Translations under genes and position numbers: made by a program
The notes under the pieces: model-generated
What the model saw: the letters and a program-made list of their open reading frames with translations, nothing else
Database searches by the model: none
What the model was told of the DNA's origin: nothing
Part shown: positions 1 to 8,497 of the stretch, piece after piece
Numbering within the stretch: the stretch's first letter is position 1
How the letters are laid out: each line of letters begins with the position of its first letter
Assembly: GCA_947454145.1 (NCBI GenBank)
Contig: CANGIW010000003.1
Location: 1 to 51,269 of the forward strand
DNA length: 51,269 nt
Direction of reading: 5' to 3'
From: Rickettsiales bacterium
GTDB lineage: Bacteria; Pseudomonadota; Alphaproteobacteria; Rickettsiales; Rickettsiaceae

Positions 1-1262
1 ATGATAGCAACACCGACAAAAGTTCAACAGAAATCCGCGAAGAAAGCTTTTCTGAAATAGCTAGTTCAAAGTCCGATGTTACAACTCTTGGCAAAGATTT
101 AGCATTATATACAGATAATAAATTAATTTCATATGCTATTGAAGAAGATAGTGATGAAGTAATCGATAACAACTATAACTATATACCTTCTATCATGAGA
201 CCCAGTGCTACTAGTGGTGGAACTGATATTGAAGAAGATAGTGATGAAGTAATCGATAACAACTATAACTATATACCACCTTTCAGAAGACCCATGGGTG
301 CAGGAGGAGTGGGGGTGCTATCATCAAATAGTTCTTTTCCACCATCATTAGGGGGAAAAATAGATGACTGGAATAATTTGGCAATAAAGTCTTCAACTGA
401 TATAATATATAGTGTTTTAAAAGATACAATTGGCAACAATATTCTATCACAAAATAACCTATGGCTACAAGTTGGGGGAGTAGATGGTGAGGAGTTTAAT
501 GATGCTACAAAAACAATTACTATTGCATCATTATCTTCTAAAGTTGTTATTGGTGGATATCACTATAAATTAAATGATCTTTATGTATTAGGGATATTTG
601 CTGGCAAAAACTTCTTTGATATAATGGGTACTAATGCTCTTACTGACAACATAACAGCAGAATTGGAAAAAAAAGCAAAAGCTGAAAACAAAAGCGATAT
701 ATTGTTTGGTGGAATATATTCAAAAATAAATTTATTGTCCGATCTAGATTTAGAAATTAAAGCTGGGTTATTACTTAACAAAACAACAACACACACTAGT
801 TCTTCTAAAACCTATTTTGCAGATGCTAGAGTAAATTATAATATAGCTATTGCTTCTGATATCAATTTGGGTGCTATTTTAGGATTAAATATACTTAAAA
901 GAGGTGAATATGAATACACATGTGCAACGCAAGGTTATAAAGCAGAAGAAAGTAATAATAAATTTTTATTACTAGGAGCAAATATAAGTAAAAAATTTGA
1001 ATTGAAGGAATTTAATTTACAACCAAAGATACATATATCAAAAGAATTTGCTTTAGGTCACAATGGTGCAAAAGTTAATTTAACAAACACATGGCCTTCA
1101 TCAGCTGGTTTCAAGTCTGAAATTAATCATAGTTTAATTACTGGTGGTTTAATATCCTTACAATACAACAGCAAAAATACTTTAGATATTGGAATAGACT
1201 ATGTTAGCTCAAGTGTATTTAACGGTGTTGTTGGTAAATTACAAGTTCATATAAAGCTTTAG
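1..1262 (+). CDS. Autotransporter-type surface protein, 3' part (5' end outside window)
   Basis: The reading frame is open from base 3 to the stop at 1260-1262, so the ATG at 195 is internal and the gene is cut by the window edge. The visible part starts as a polar, acidic passenger tail with a duplicated 30-residue block (EEDSDEVIDNNYNYIP), then a Pro/Gly-rich linker. About 280 residues of alternating short hydrophobic and polar strands follow, such as KVVIGGYHYKL, FGGIYSKINL and NLGAILGLNIL. This is the pattern of a C-terminal autotransporter beta-barrel. Such proteins (the Sca family in Rickettsia, for example) insert a 12-stranded barrel in the outer membrane and display the passenger for adhesion or invasion. 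The last residues are VHIKL rather than a terminal Phe. The barrel call is by strand pattern; the passenger function is unknown because most of it is missing. Confidence 0.75.
   Translation, partial: DSNTDKSSTEIREESFSEIASSKSDVTTLGKDLALYTDNKLISYAIEEDSDEVIDNNYNYIPSIMRPSATSGGTDIEEDSDEVIDNNYNYIPPFRRPMGAGGVGVLSSNSSFPPSLGGKIDDWNNLAIKSSTDIIYSVLKDTIGNNILSQNNLWLQVGGVDGEEFNDATKTITIASLSSKVVIGGYHYKLNDLYVLGIFAGKNFFDIMGTNALTDNITAELEKKAKAENKSDILFGGIYSKINLLSDLDLEIKAGLLLNKTTTHTSSSKTYFADARVNYNIAIASDINLGAILGLNILKRGEYEYTCATQGYKAEESNNKFLLLGANISKKFELKEFNLQPKIHISKEFALGHNGAKVNLTNTWPSSAGFKSEINHSLITGGLISLQYNSKNTLDIGIDYVSSSVFNGVVGKLQVHIKL
137..277 (+). repeat. Tandem 90-bp repeat in autotransporter passenger
   Basis: Two identical 51-bp copies lie at 137-187 and 227-277, giving a 90-bp (30-codon) period that keeps frame. 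Similarity continues beyond the identical core: both copies lead into an Arg-Pro motif (MRP and RRP). More copies may lie upstream of the window. In-frame repeats in a passenger domain usually vary in number between strains. Confidence 0.9.
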
Positions 1263-1310
1263 AATTTAAATTACTTGCTTCTATAATAAAACTCTTTTAC
1301 AATTTTTTTA

Positions 1311-1336
1311 ACCCAAAGGCACAAAAATCTTTGGGT
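1311..1336. terminator. Possible hairpin between convergent genes
   Basis: An 8-bp perfect stem (ACCCAAAG with CTTTGGGT) encloses a 10-nt loop between the autotransporter and the oppositely oriented trhO gene. It is the only GC-containing hairpin in the gap, so a shared terminator is plausible. Neither strand has a clean U-tract after the stem, which keeps confidence low. Confidence 0.4.
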
Positions 1337-1397
1337 GACAATAACTTTTAAAATTATCCTAGATATTATAAATCCTAATACAATTGACTAAGTTTTG

Positions 1398-2135
1398 TTA
1401 TAGCTTTACCGGCGCTAAGTCTTTATCAACAATTCTTCTGTCATCAAAAACAAAACACTTGCCTTGCCAATTATTATTAATATTTTTCGTGTCTTCTAGA
1501 TATTGCAAGATTCCACCTTTTAAATGGTACACTTCATTTATACCTAAAGTTTTTAAAAAAGCTGTAGATTTTTCACATCTAATGCCCCCAGTGCAAAACA
1601 TCGCCACTTTTTTATTTTCAAAAAGATTGTGATTTTGTTTTGCCCAAGATGGAAATTCTTGGAAACTATTGGTTTTTGGATTAACGGAATTGGCGAAACT
1701 TCCTTCTGATACTTCATAGTTATTACGAGTATCAATTACAATCACGTTGGGTTTAGCAATAAAATGATCCCAATTTTTTGTTTCTATGTATTTACCAGCT
1801 AACTCACTAGTATTCATATCTAAAATACCCATTTGAACTATTTCACTTTTTATTTTAACCTTCAATTTTTTAAATGGATGCAAATGCGAATAATTCAGCT
1901 TAGTATTTATTTTATCATTATCAATGCCTGTTTCTTTAGCTATCAATTCTATCAATGATGTCACGTTTTCTAAAGAGCTAGAGACACCTAAATTAAAACC
2001 CTCTTGGGCTAAAATAACAGTTCCCTTTATTGCTTTTCTTGAGCTAAGACGCAAAATTTTGAACATTAATTCTTCCGTATTTTTTATATACACAAAAGCA
2101 TATGAATTCAATATCGCGATACTATCTTTATACAT
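1398..2135 (-). CDS. trhO: tRNA uridine(34) hydroxylase (rhodanese family)
   Basis: 245 residues. TrhO (formerly YceA) makes 5-hydroxyuridine at the wobble position of tRNAs, using oxygen. The N-terminal half has the acylphosphatase-like start typical of the family (AILNSYAFVYIKN, then GTVILAQEGFNLG). A rhodanese domain follows (VIVIDTRNNYEV), with the active-site loop CTGGIRCEKS, whose Cys is residue 181. The Cys-x-Gly-Gly-Ile-Arg-Cys signature is diagnostic. The length fits short alphaproteobacterial members. Only 5 bp separate it from the upstream FKBP-like gene, so the two are probably co-transcribed. Expected to be cytosolic. Confidence 0.93.
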   Translation of the reverse strand: MYKDSIAILNSYAFVYIKNTEELMFKILRLSSRKAIKGTVILAQEGFNLGVSSSLENVTSLIELIAKETGIDNDKINTKLNYSHLHPFKKLKVKIKSEIVQMGILDMNTSELAGKYIETKNWDHFIAKPNVIVIDTRNNYEVSEGSFANSVNPKTNSFQEFPSWAKQNHNLFENKKVAMFCTGGIRCEKSTAFLKTLGINEVYHLKGGILQYLEDTKNINNNWQGKCFVFDDRRIVDKDLAPVKL

Positions 2136-2140
2136 ATTAT

Positions 2141-3187
2141 TTATTTGGCCTGTGTATTATTATCGTTTTTTATGTTTTCTAAATTGAAATTTAAATTCTC
2201 TAAGTCTGTAATTTTCATAAGAATATACTGATTGTTATTCAAGTTAGAAAGATTAAATTTCTTCTCAAAATTTCTTAAATATTTTGCAGGAGCAATTATA
2301 GTTCTATTGACTGATATAGTTTGATTAAAAATAGCATATGAAAAAATCGCTGGGAATTGCTTATCCCCTAAATTCATCTCAATTTTAGCTTTTTCTTTTT
2401 CTGTAGTAAATAATATTTTACCAGTTAAATCCTCAATAACTAAATTAAATTTGATTTTATCTCCACATAATACCGGTAAAAAATAGCTAAACCCATCATT
2501 AAAAATTTTTATCTCACTCGGATTAATATCTGAATGCAATATTTCAATAAGACTAGCTTCAATTTGTGTATATTTTGTATGATCAACCTGAAGATCGTTC
2601 ATACTAAGATTTTTACTATTATTAGGAACCAATGCAGAAATTTTTGAATTTTTTTTCATTCCTACAAATAAACTAGTTATAAAATTATTTTTTAGTTCGC
2701 TATCACCTAGAATTAATTCTAAATCTTGATTTTCCGTTCCTTCAGATTTATATAATTTATAATTTATTTTAACTTTATCCCCACAACAAGCAGACATTCC
2801 ATGCCCTTGGGTTATTTCAGTCATTTTAAATAATGAATTTAAAATTTTTTTGTCATCAAATTTAATAGTGATACCATTATTTTCTGCAAAAGAATTTGTT
2901 GGTCTTATCATTTTTGTAAAAAGCTCTTTTCCTTCCTCAGTTTTGATTACATTTGATACAATTTTGCTAATTGATCTTTCAATAAAGTTTCCTTCCATAG
3001 ATTTTTCAAAATCTTTAGCTTTATCGCTAACGTCTTTTTCTTTATCTTTTATTTCTTGCTCTGTTTTTTGAGTGCTATCAAACATAGTATCCAAAGGTAA
3101 AACTGTGGATATATTTTCTTTGAGTAAACTATAAACTATTACGACTACTATAAATAATGTCAAAGCTTTTTGTGGAATGTTGTTCAT
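2141..3187 (-). CDS. Membrane-anchored protein with two FKBP-like repeats
   Basis: 348 residues, not confidently recognised. A single hydrophobic segment at about residues 8-22 looks like an uncleaved N-terminal anchor, followed by a Lys/Glu-rich helix at 40-65. Two related blocks then appear about 106 residues apart: CGDKVKIN at 135-142 and CGDKIKFN at 241-248. Each is followed by a beta-rich stretch ending near LGD. The first block (GDKVKINYKL, then LILGDSELKNNF, then VGMKKNSKISALVP) resembles the core of FKBP-type prolyl isomerases, where GDxVxVxY, a LG-x(n)-W/F helix and GMxxGxxxxxxIP recur. Catalytic aromatic residues are not clearly kept, so it may be a non-catalytic periplasmic chaperone-like protein. 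It precedes trhO by 5 bp. Confidence 0.55.
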   Translation of the reverse strand: MNNIPQKALTLFIVVVIVYSLLKENISTVLPLDTMFDSTQKTEQEIKDKEKDVSDKAKDFEKSMEGNFIERSISKIVSNVIKTEEGKELFTKMIRPTNSFAENNGITIKFDDKKILNSLFKMTEITQGHGMSACCGDKVKINYKLYKSEGTENQDLELILGDSELKNNFITSLFVGMKKNSKISALVPNNSKNLSMNDLQVDHTKYTQIEASLIEILHSDINPSEIKIFNDGFSYFLPVLCGDKIKFNLVIEDLTGKILFTTEKEKAKIEMNLGDKQFPAIFSYAIFNQTISVNRTIIAPAKYLRNFEKKFNLSNLNNNQYILMKITDLENLNFNLENIKNDNNTQAK

Positions 3188-3376
3188 ATAAAAATAGTGT
3201 AAAAAAATATATTTTTTATATTTTATCCTAGTTAAAATTATAGGTCAAGATAAAGAAGCAAAACAAAAAATTGTATTTTGTTGGTTAGTTTGTTCGACTT
3301 ATTAAATTTGTAATGATCTTTCAGTGGAAATCTGCTAAAATTCTTTTTTAACTATAGATTTTTATAATATTTAATT

Positions 3377-4252
3377 ATGTTTGATGATTTACCTGGATAT
3401 ATATGGTTTGATGGAGCAATAATAGCTTGGAAGGATGCTCGTATACATATAATGACACATTCACTGCATTACGCTTCTAGCGTATATGAAGGATTGCGTT
3501 GTTACCAAGGAAAAGTACTCAAAGCCCTACCCCACTATCAAAGAATGCAAGAATCTGCAAATTATTTAGATTTTTCTTTGCCTTATAGCGCTGAAGAATT
3601 AGCTGATGCTACAAATAAATTAATTGAACTGGGCAATTATAATAATGGTTACATAAGAGCTATAGCGTGGTGCGGCAGTAACAAAATGACTGTCTCTCAT
3701 AGAGATGCAGATATACATGTGGCTATAGGTATATGGGAAAGACCCGTAAGTTATAGTTCTGAAATATACGAAAACGGAATAAGAATGAATGTAGCTTTGT
3801 GGAAAAGACCTCATCCATCCACAGCACCAGTGCATAGCAAGGCAGCAGGTTTATATATGATTTCATCTATGAGTAAAAAGTCTGCAGAATTAGCTGGATT
3901 TACCGACTCCTTAATGTTAGATTATGCTGATAATATTGCGGAAGCTACAAGTGCTAATATTTTTTTTGTAATTGATAATAAATTATATACACCAATAGCA
4001 GACTGCTTTTTAAATGGTATAACAAGAAGAACTTGTATAGAAATAGCCAAGAATATAGACTTACCCGTCTATGAATCCAAATTGACTTTAGAAGACTTGG
4101 ATAGAGTAAGCGAAGTATTTTTAACCGGTACAGCTGTAGAAATATTACCTGTAGGCTCTATAGAAAATGAGAGTAAACTTTGGCACTTTAAACCTTCGCA
4201 TATTACTAATAAAATAAGAAATGAGTTTTTAAGAATAATCCATAATTTATAA
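3377..4252 (+). CDS. ilvE: Branched-chain amino acid aminotransferase family (class IV PLP)
   Basis: 291 residues, near the usual length for the family. PLP fold-type IV transaminase: the Schiff-base lysine is K155 in HSKAAGLYM. The substrate and PLP signatures HYASSVYEGLRCY (near 31-43) and EATSANIFF (near 195) are present, as is LTGTAVEILPVGSI near the end. IlvE normally exchanges the amino group between Leu/Ile/Val and glutamate; close relatives act on D-alanine or aminodeoxychorismate. Branched-chain synthesis is rare in Rickettsiales, and the gene sits directly before dapA. A role in peptidoglycan amino-acid supply is therefore a reasonable alternative (inference). Confidence 0.85.
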   Translation: MFDDLPGYIWFDGAIIAWKDARIHIMTHSLHYASSVYEGLRCYQGKVLKALPHYQRMQESANYLDFSLPYSAEELADATNKLIELGNYNNGYIRAIAWCGSNKMTVSHRDADIHVAIGIWERPVSYSSEIYENGIRMNVALWKRPHPSTAPVHSKAAGLYMISSMSKKSAELAGFTDSLMLDYADNIAEATSANIFFVIDNKLYTPIADCFLNGITRRTCIEIAKNIDLPVYESKLTLEDLDRVSEVFLTGTAVEILPVGSIENESKLWHFKPSHITNKIRNEFLRIIHNL

Positions 4253-4261
4253 GTGAATTGT

Positions 4262-5149
4262 ATGTTTAAAAAAAATTTATGGACAGCTTGTATCACACCA
4301 TTCGTAGCAGATACTCTATCTGTTGATTATTTAGCTTTTGAATTATTACTCAAGCGTCAAGATGATGCAAAAAATGGTATATTAATTTTAGGTAGCACAG
4401 GTGAAGCTCTTTCTTTGAATTTTCGTGAAAAGCAAGAAATGGTGCAATTTGCTTGTTCTTTAAATTTACTCCAGCCCATAATAGTAGGTGTGCCTTCTCA
4501 TAACATAGAAGAAGCTGAGAAATGGATGAAATTTTGTAACGATATGCCAATATCTGGATATCTTTTAACAACACCGATTTACACTAAACCTGGTGTTATT
4601 GGACAAACTAAATGGTTCGAAAGATTATTAGATCTTAGTAATTACCCAGCAATGCTCTATAACATACCATCAAGAGCTGGAATATCACTACACGCAGAGT
4701 CAGTAAAAACGTTACTTTCTCATAAAAACTTTGTTGCTTTAAAAGATTCTAGTGGATCTGTAGAATCTTTAATAACATATAAAAATATTGCCCCTGATTT
4801 AACGGTGTATTGTGATGACGATTATCTCTTCCCACAAATGTTTTTACATGGCTCTAAAGGTCTTGTATCCGTATCAGCTAACATTTGGCCAAAAGCAATA
4901 AAACTTCACACTGAAAAAATATTGCATAATGCGCAAACAGATATAGAAATTTTTTGGCAAGCATCAAAAGCATTATTTACAGCTAGTAACCCTATACCAG
5001 CCAAAGCTTTAATGTGCGAACTGGGTATTATATCTAACCCATTAGTACGACCTCCTCTGTCAAACGAAGATTTACCTTCTTTAAGACCATTACTAGAAGC
5101 CAACTCTAATATTGAATCTTGGTTTTATAAAAATAATCACCAAGATTAA
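4262..5149 (+). CDS. dapA: 4-hydroxy-tetrahydrodipicolinate synthase
   Basis: DapA condenses pyruvate with aspartate semialdehyde, the first step towards diaminopimelate and lysine. The Schiff-base lysine is in ALKDSSGS (K161 from this start), the catalytic tyrosine in LYNIPSRAG, and the substrate loop reads GSTGEAL where most homologues have GTTGE. A GTG at 4253 abuts the ilvE stop, but the family normally starts with a short MFK-type sequence, so the ATG at 4262 is preferred. No good ribosome site is visible, which suggests translational coupling to ilvE. Diaminopimelate would feed peptidoglycan synthesis. Confidence 0.93.
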   Translation: MFKKNLWTACITPFVADTLSVDYLAFELLLKRQDDAKNGILILGSTGEALSLNFREKQEMVQFACSLNLLQPIIVGVPSHNIEEAEKWMKFCNDMPISGYLLTTPIYTKPGVIGQTKWFERLLDLSNYPAMLYNIPSRAGISLHAESVKTLLSHKNFVALKDSSGSVESLITYKNIAPDLTVYCDDDYLFPQMFLHGSKGLVSVSANIWPKAIKLHTEKILHNAQTDIEIFWQASKALFTASNPIPAKALMCELGIISNPLVRPPLSNEDLPSLRPLLEANSNIESWFYKNNHQD

Positions 5150-5190
5150 TAATCTTATTAGAAAAAATGATTATAATGAATTATCTCTTC

Positions 5191-5826
5191 CTAGAAGATA
5201 GGTATCTCTGTTTTTCCTTGTAAATCAATAGTGTTATTTATATAAAAATAATCATCCTCATAATAATTATATGGTAATGAAGCCAATGCTTCAGAGTAGT
5301 CGTTGTGATTTTCAATTTTTTGAAAAGCTTTTAGTTTATCTTTATTATATTTTTTGTAATGTGAACTCTTATGATGATTTTTATCTTTAACTATTACACA
5401 ATATGAGATTTTATTCTCTAAAAATTCAAGTGATTTATTATCTATACTACTGTTTTTTAATAAATTATCTATTATAGATATTTTGTTTTTTATATTACAA
5501 TTTTTATATTGGTAAGCAGATTTTTGTATTATCTTATTTAGAATTTTTGAAATGATATTAACTAATTCTATTTTTCTAAGATCTGGGTATATATCCAGAT
5601 CAGAAAAAATCTTTAATATCCCTAAATCACTATTTTCCAAGGCAATTTCAGATAAAGATTGGAGATCTATTGTTTTTAAATTATCATTTTTGCTTTTTAA
5701 TATTAATTTAACTTGTTGCTTGTGACTTTTTTTTACAAAAGATTTTAAATTTTTGCTATTGATTAAATGATCTGGGATTGGTTCGTCTGAATTTTTAAAT
5801 AGTCGTAAAGATTGTTTAATTTTCAT
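5191..5826 (-). CDS. Hypothetical Lys/Ile/Asn-rich protein
   Basis: 211 residues, not recognised. There is no signal peptide and no long hydrophobic stretch. Residues about 50-115 are helical with a spacing that recalls ankyrin- or HEAT-like helix pairs (LQSLSEIALENSDLGILKIF), but no clear repeat consensus is present. The middle is very basic (HHKSSHYKKYNKDKLKAF) and the C-terminus is acidic and Tyr-rich (YNYYEDDYFYINN). It stands alone, convergent with dapA and next to transposon debris. It could be a lineage-specific or effector-like protein, or a decayed fragment. Confidence 0.55.
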   Translation of the reverse strand: MKIKQSLRLFKNSDEPIPDHLINSKNLKSFVKKSHKQQVKLILKSKNDNLKTIDLQSLSEIALENSDLGILKIFSDLDIYPDLRKIELVNIISKILNKIIQKSAYQYKNCNIKNKISIIDNLLKNSSIDNKSLEFLENKISYCVIVKDKNHHKSSHYKKYNKDKLKAFQKIENHNDYSEALASLPYNYYEDDYFYINNTIDLQGKTEIPIF

Positions 5827-6378
5827 ATATGGACCTTATAGCTTATATATAATTCTATAAAAGAATTGTTTGTAAATCTATAAAGATCATAGCTTTATAT
5901 CAACTTATAGTAAAGTAAAAAATAGTAATTAAATCTAAAATTTCTTTATACGATACAAGTTAGATTAGGGTTATTAATTTATAAAGGCGTCTTGAAAATT
6001 ATATCTATCAGTATAACTACTAAAAAATCATTATTTATACTGATGTGTAATAATACTATTATAAAAAAGCCATGTTGCAAGATCAAGGTAATTGAAGCAA
6101 AGAAGTTAAAAATCCTCTCAAATATAGGTTAAAACTTTTCTGTTAATTCTTCCTTTTTTTCAAGGCGGATTCTTTCTAGGTAATGACCCCCTAGATTTCA
6201 TATCTTCTATACCAATTACCCACAGTGTTTTCTGATATATCACATTTTACCGCTGCGCGGCTTTATAGCTTTTACCTTTTTTGACTTATGCTATTGCTTT
6301 TTCTCTGAAATCCTGAATATATACGATGCTGCTATCTTATATTTTCACTTTATAACATATAAACTTCATTGTAAATCA
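5827..6378. other. Gene-free stretch with transposon debris
   Basis: 552 bp without an intact gene. The right half carries a wrecked transposase on the minus strand (separate entry). The left half is AT-rich, with a 9-bp inverted repeat (6007-6015 with 6036-6044, 20-nt loop) and the decamer GTTGCAAGAT at 6074-6083. That decamer recurs in the other decayed gap at 15686-15695. I see no RNA gene or other coding remnant. Confidence 0.6.
6131..6345 (-). pseudogene. Remnant of IS630-type transposase (N-terminal helix-turn-helix)
   Basis: Read on the minus strand and switching frame, the region gives YIQDFREKAIA-stop-VKKGKSYKAA, then AVKCDISENTVGNWYRRYE, then GHYLERIRLEKKEELTEKF. This is the N-terminal DNA-binding part common to IS630-family transposases (xYSxDFRxKAI, VxxGKS, WxxRY). 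At least two in-frame stops and two frameshifts break it, and no DDE catalytic part follows. It is therefore a dead fragment. The family assignment is by eye. Confidence 0.7.
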
Positions 6379-7002
6379 CTATAGTTCAGAGCTATTAGAG
6401 GCTAAATAATCAGCTACCCCCTCCGCAGTTGGTTTCATACCACCTTTGCCATGATTCCAACCAGCAGGACATACTTCGCCATGGGTATTATGATAGTCTA
6501 TAGCATCAATCAAACGAATCATTTCATCTATATTACGGCCCAAAGGAAGATCATTAATAGTAATATGTCTAATATTAAACGCTAAGTCTATAATAAAGCT
6601 ACCTCTTAATGCTATACCTTCTTTTTCTATCAATACACCATAATCAGAACTAGCTGTTTTATTAAAGTCGGATATCATAGGAAATTGAAGGTTGCCTACT
6701 CCACCGTCATTATAACTTGTTTTTTTCCAGGCTAAATGTGAAAAATGCGAATCAACACTAATACCTAAAACTTTGGTCTTTCTTTTGCTAAATTCTCCTA
6801 ATCTATTATTTATTGCTATTAACTCAGAAGGACAAACAAAAGTGAAGTCCATTGGGTAAAAGAATAAAATAGCCTTATATCCGTTAATGTGATTTCTTAA
6901 ATTGAATTCTGCTATTGAGTTATCCGCCATAACTGCTTTTAAAGTGAAATCTATAGCTTCTTGTCCTACAAAAGCTTTGTTGTGTCTATTAGTGTTCATC
7001 AT
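6379..7002 (-). CDS. Typical 2-Cys peroxiredoxin
   Basis: 207 residues, the normal length for AhpC/Prx1-type enzymes that reduce hydrogen peroxide and organic peroxides in the cytosol. The peroxidatic cysteine C57 sits in DFTFVCPSE, and the resolving cysteine C178 in EVCPAGW. The catalytic Thr/Arg environment and FFYPMDFTF are intact, as are the GGVGNLQFPM and GSFIIDLAFNIRH strands. The C-terminal tail is of the 'sensitive' length, without an obvious YF motif. Two adjacent ATG codons start the gene behind an AAAGG-type ribosome site. It stands alone, with duplicated promoter-like DNA upstream. Confidence 0.95.
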   Translation of the reverse strand: MMNTNRHNKAFVGQEAIDFTLKAVMADNSIAEFNLRNHINGYKAILFFYPMDFTFVCPSELIAINNRLGEFSKRKTKVLGISVDSHFSHLAWKKTSYNDGGVGNLQFPMISDFNKTASSDYGVLIEKEGIALRGSFIIDLAFNIRHITINDLPLGRNIDEMIRLIDAIDYHNTHGEVCPAGWNHGKGGMKPTAEGVADYLASNSSEL

Positions 7003-7036
7003 AATAAAAACCTTTTTTTATTTTTGTTTATTTTTA

Positions 7037-7092
7037 TAAGTTATCTGTAAATAAAATTATACTTTAAGTTATTTGTAAATAAAATTATACTT
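7037..7092 (-). repeat. 28-bp tandem duplication carrying two -10-like motifs
   Basis: Two 28-bp units, 7037-7064 and 7065-7092, differ at one base. On the minus strand each holds TATAAT, and both lie upstream of the peroxiredoxin start at 7002. No convincing -35 box stands 17 bp before either, so a duplicated promoter is a suggestion rather than a demonstrated site. Confidence 0.6.
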
Positions 7093-7191
7093 TATTTTAC
7101 CTTGATTTTAATGACCTAAATTTTATTTTTAGCCATTATTTCAAAGTATTTTAAACTGACACTCAATAATGGATCTACTAAAGATTAGTTA

Positions 7192-8376
7192 TTAAAGGCT
7201 AAGTTTATAATATTGTACAAGATATTTTATCTTAGATTCAAACTTAGCTACACTAAGCTCGTATTGTTTTACAATCTTATCCGAAGAATTTTCTGGCATA
7301 TTAATAAAATTAGAAGCTTTTTGATAAAGAGATTCTAGCTTTTTACTAATTTCATCAAATTTATTTTGCGATTGCTCGTTAATAGATATTGAAGATTTTT
7401 TTACCGCAGAAAGCTTGTATTTAACTGAAGTTTTAAGCTGTACTATTTTAGTTTGAATTTTTAACCATTCATTACGAAGAAAATCTTGATTTTGCTTTTC
7501 CATATACTCTACTTTAGCTTGTATCCTAATTTTGTTAGTTTTATTAAGATCCCAAGCTAAGCCTAATTTATTCATACAATAAATTATCCATTTATGCACA
7601 TCAAAATGATGCCATTTCACTCCATTTCTGTAGTCACTAGGAAATGCATGATGGTAGTTATGATAATTTTCACCTAATAAAAAAGGCGCAAGCCACCAAA
7701 TATCACCAGAAGTGTTTTCGCTGTATTTTCTACTACCGTAAAAATGACATAAAGAATTAATAAAAAAAGTTGCTTGTTGCTGAAAAGCTCTGCCTATACC
7801 AACAAATAAAATACCAGCTAAGATACCTTGAAAATTATTAGCTATGAATATATAACCCACGAAAGCTGGAAGAATTAAATTCATAAGTATAGCTAAGTGT
7901 AAATAATATTTTAATTGCCACGCCAATAATTTATTGTCGGCATATTTTTTCTTTACAGCCGGTATAATATTATGTCTATTCCTATCTTTTACAAGCAACC
8001 AACCTATATGAGACCAAAGGAAACCTAGTAACCTGTTTTTGTATTTTAGTGGAGAATGTGGGTCATTTTCTTTATCTGTATAACTATGATGCAAATAGTG
8101 ATCACTTATCCAGTATAATACTGGTCCTTGAAGAGTTCCTGTTGTAAGAAGTACTAGAATTAACTCTACAAATTTGTTTGTCTTATAAGATGCATGAGCC
8201 CAATAACGATGAAATCCTATTCCTACCGATATATTACATATGTAATAACTAATAAAAACCAGAGAGATTTCCTTCCATCCAACTGAATATTCTCTAATAT
8301 AAGCTGAAAATAAAACGATCAATAAAATTGGTATTATTATTAAAGCAAAAAAAGTTAGCGCATTAATTTTTTTCAT
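7192..8376 (-). CDS. Membrane fatty acid (acyl-CoA type) desaturase
   Basis: 394 residues. Di-iron membrane desaturases insert a double bond, usually delta-9, into acyl chains. The three histidine boxes are present: HRYWAH at 56-61, HYLHH at 93-97 and HNYHH near 236. They lie among paired hydrophobic segments (about 8-25, 38-55, 72-90, 160-195). The core ends near residue 275. A charged, coiled-coil-like tail of about 110 residues follows (KLESLYQKASNF and similar), longer than in compact bacterial desaturases. The product probably tunes membrane fluidity. It is monocistronic by its spacing. Confidence 0.9.
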   Translation of the reverse strand: MKKINALTFFALIIIPILLIVLFSAYIREYSVGWKEISLVFISYYICNISVGIGFHRYWAHASYKTNKFVELILVLLTTGTLQGPVLYWISDHYLHHSYTDKENDPHSPLKYKNRLLGFLWSHIGWLLVKDRNRHNIIPAVKKKYADNKLLAWQLKYYLHLAILMNLILPAFVGYIFIANNFQGILAGILFVGIGRAFQQQATFFINSLCHFYGSRKYSENTSGDIWWLAPFLLGENYHNYHHAFPSDYRNGVKWHHFDVHKWIIYCMNKLGLAWDLNKTNKIRIQAKVEYMEKQNQDFLRNEWLKIQTKIVQLKTSVKYKLSAVKKSSISINEQSQNKFDEISKKLESLYQKASNFINMPENSSDKIVKQYELSVAKFESKIKYLVQYYKLSL

Positions 8377-8497
8377 TGTAACTTAATTCAAGATATTCAT
8401 TTGATTGTTAATCTTTAGTATTAGGATATTTAATTTCAACATATATCATGTTACCAAAGTTTGATTGAAGATTCAAGGTGGATTATGTATAAATTCA

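Noticed and set aside
4253-4261. GTG start of dapA abutting the ilvE stop
   Set aside because: Possible, but the ATG three codons later matches the family start; the difference is only three residues.
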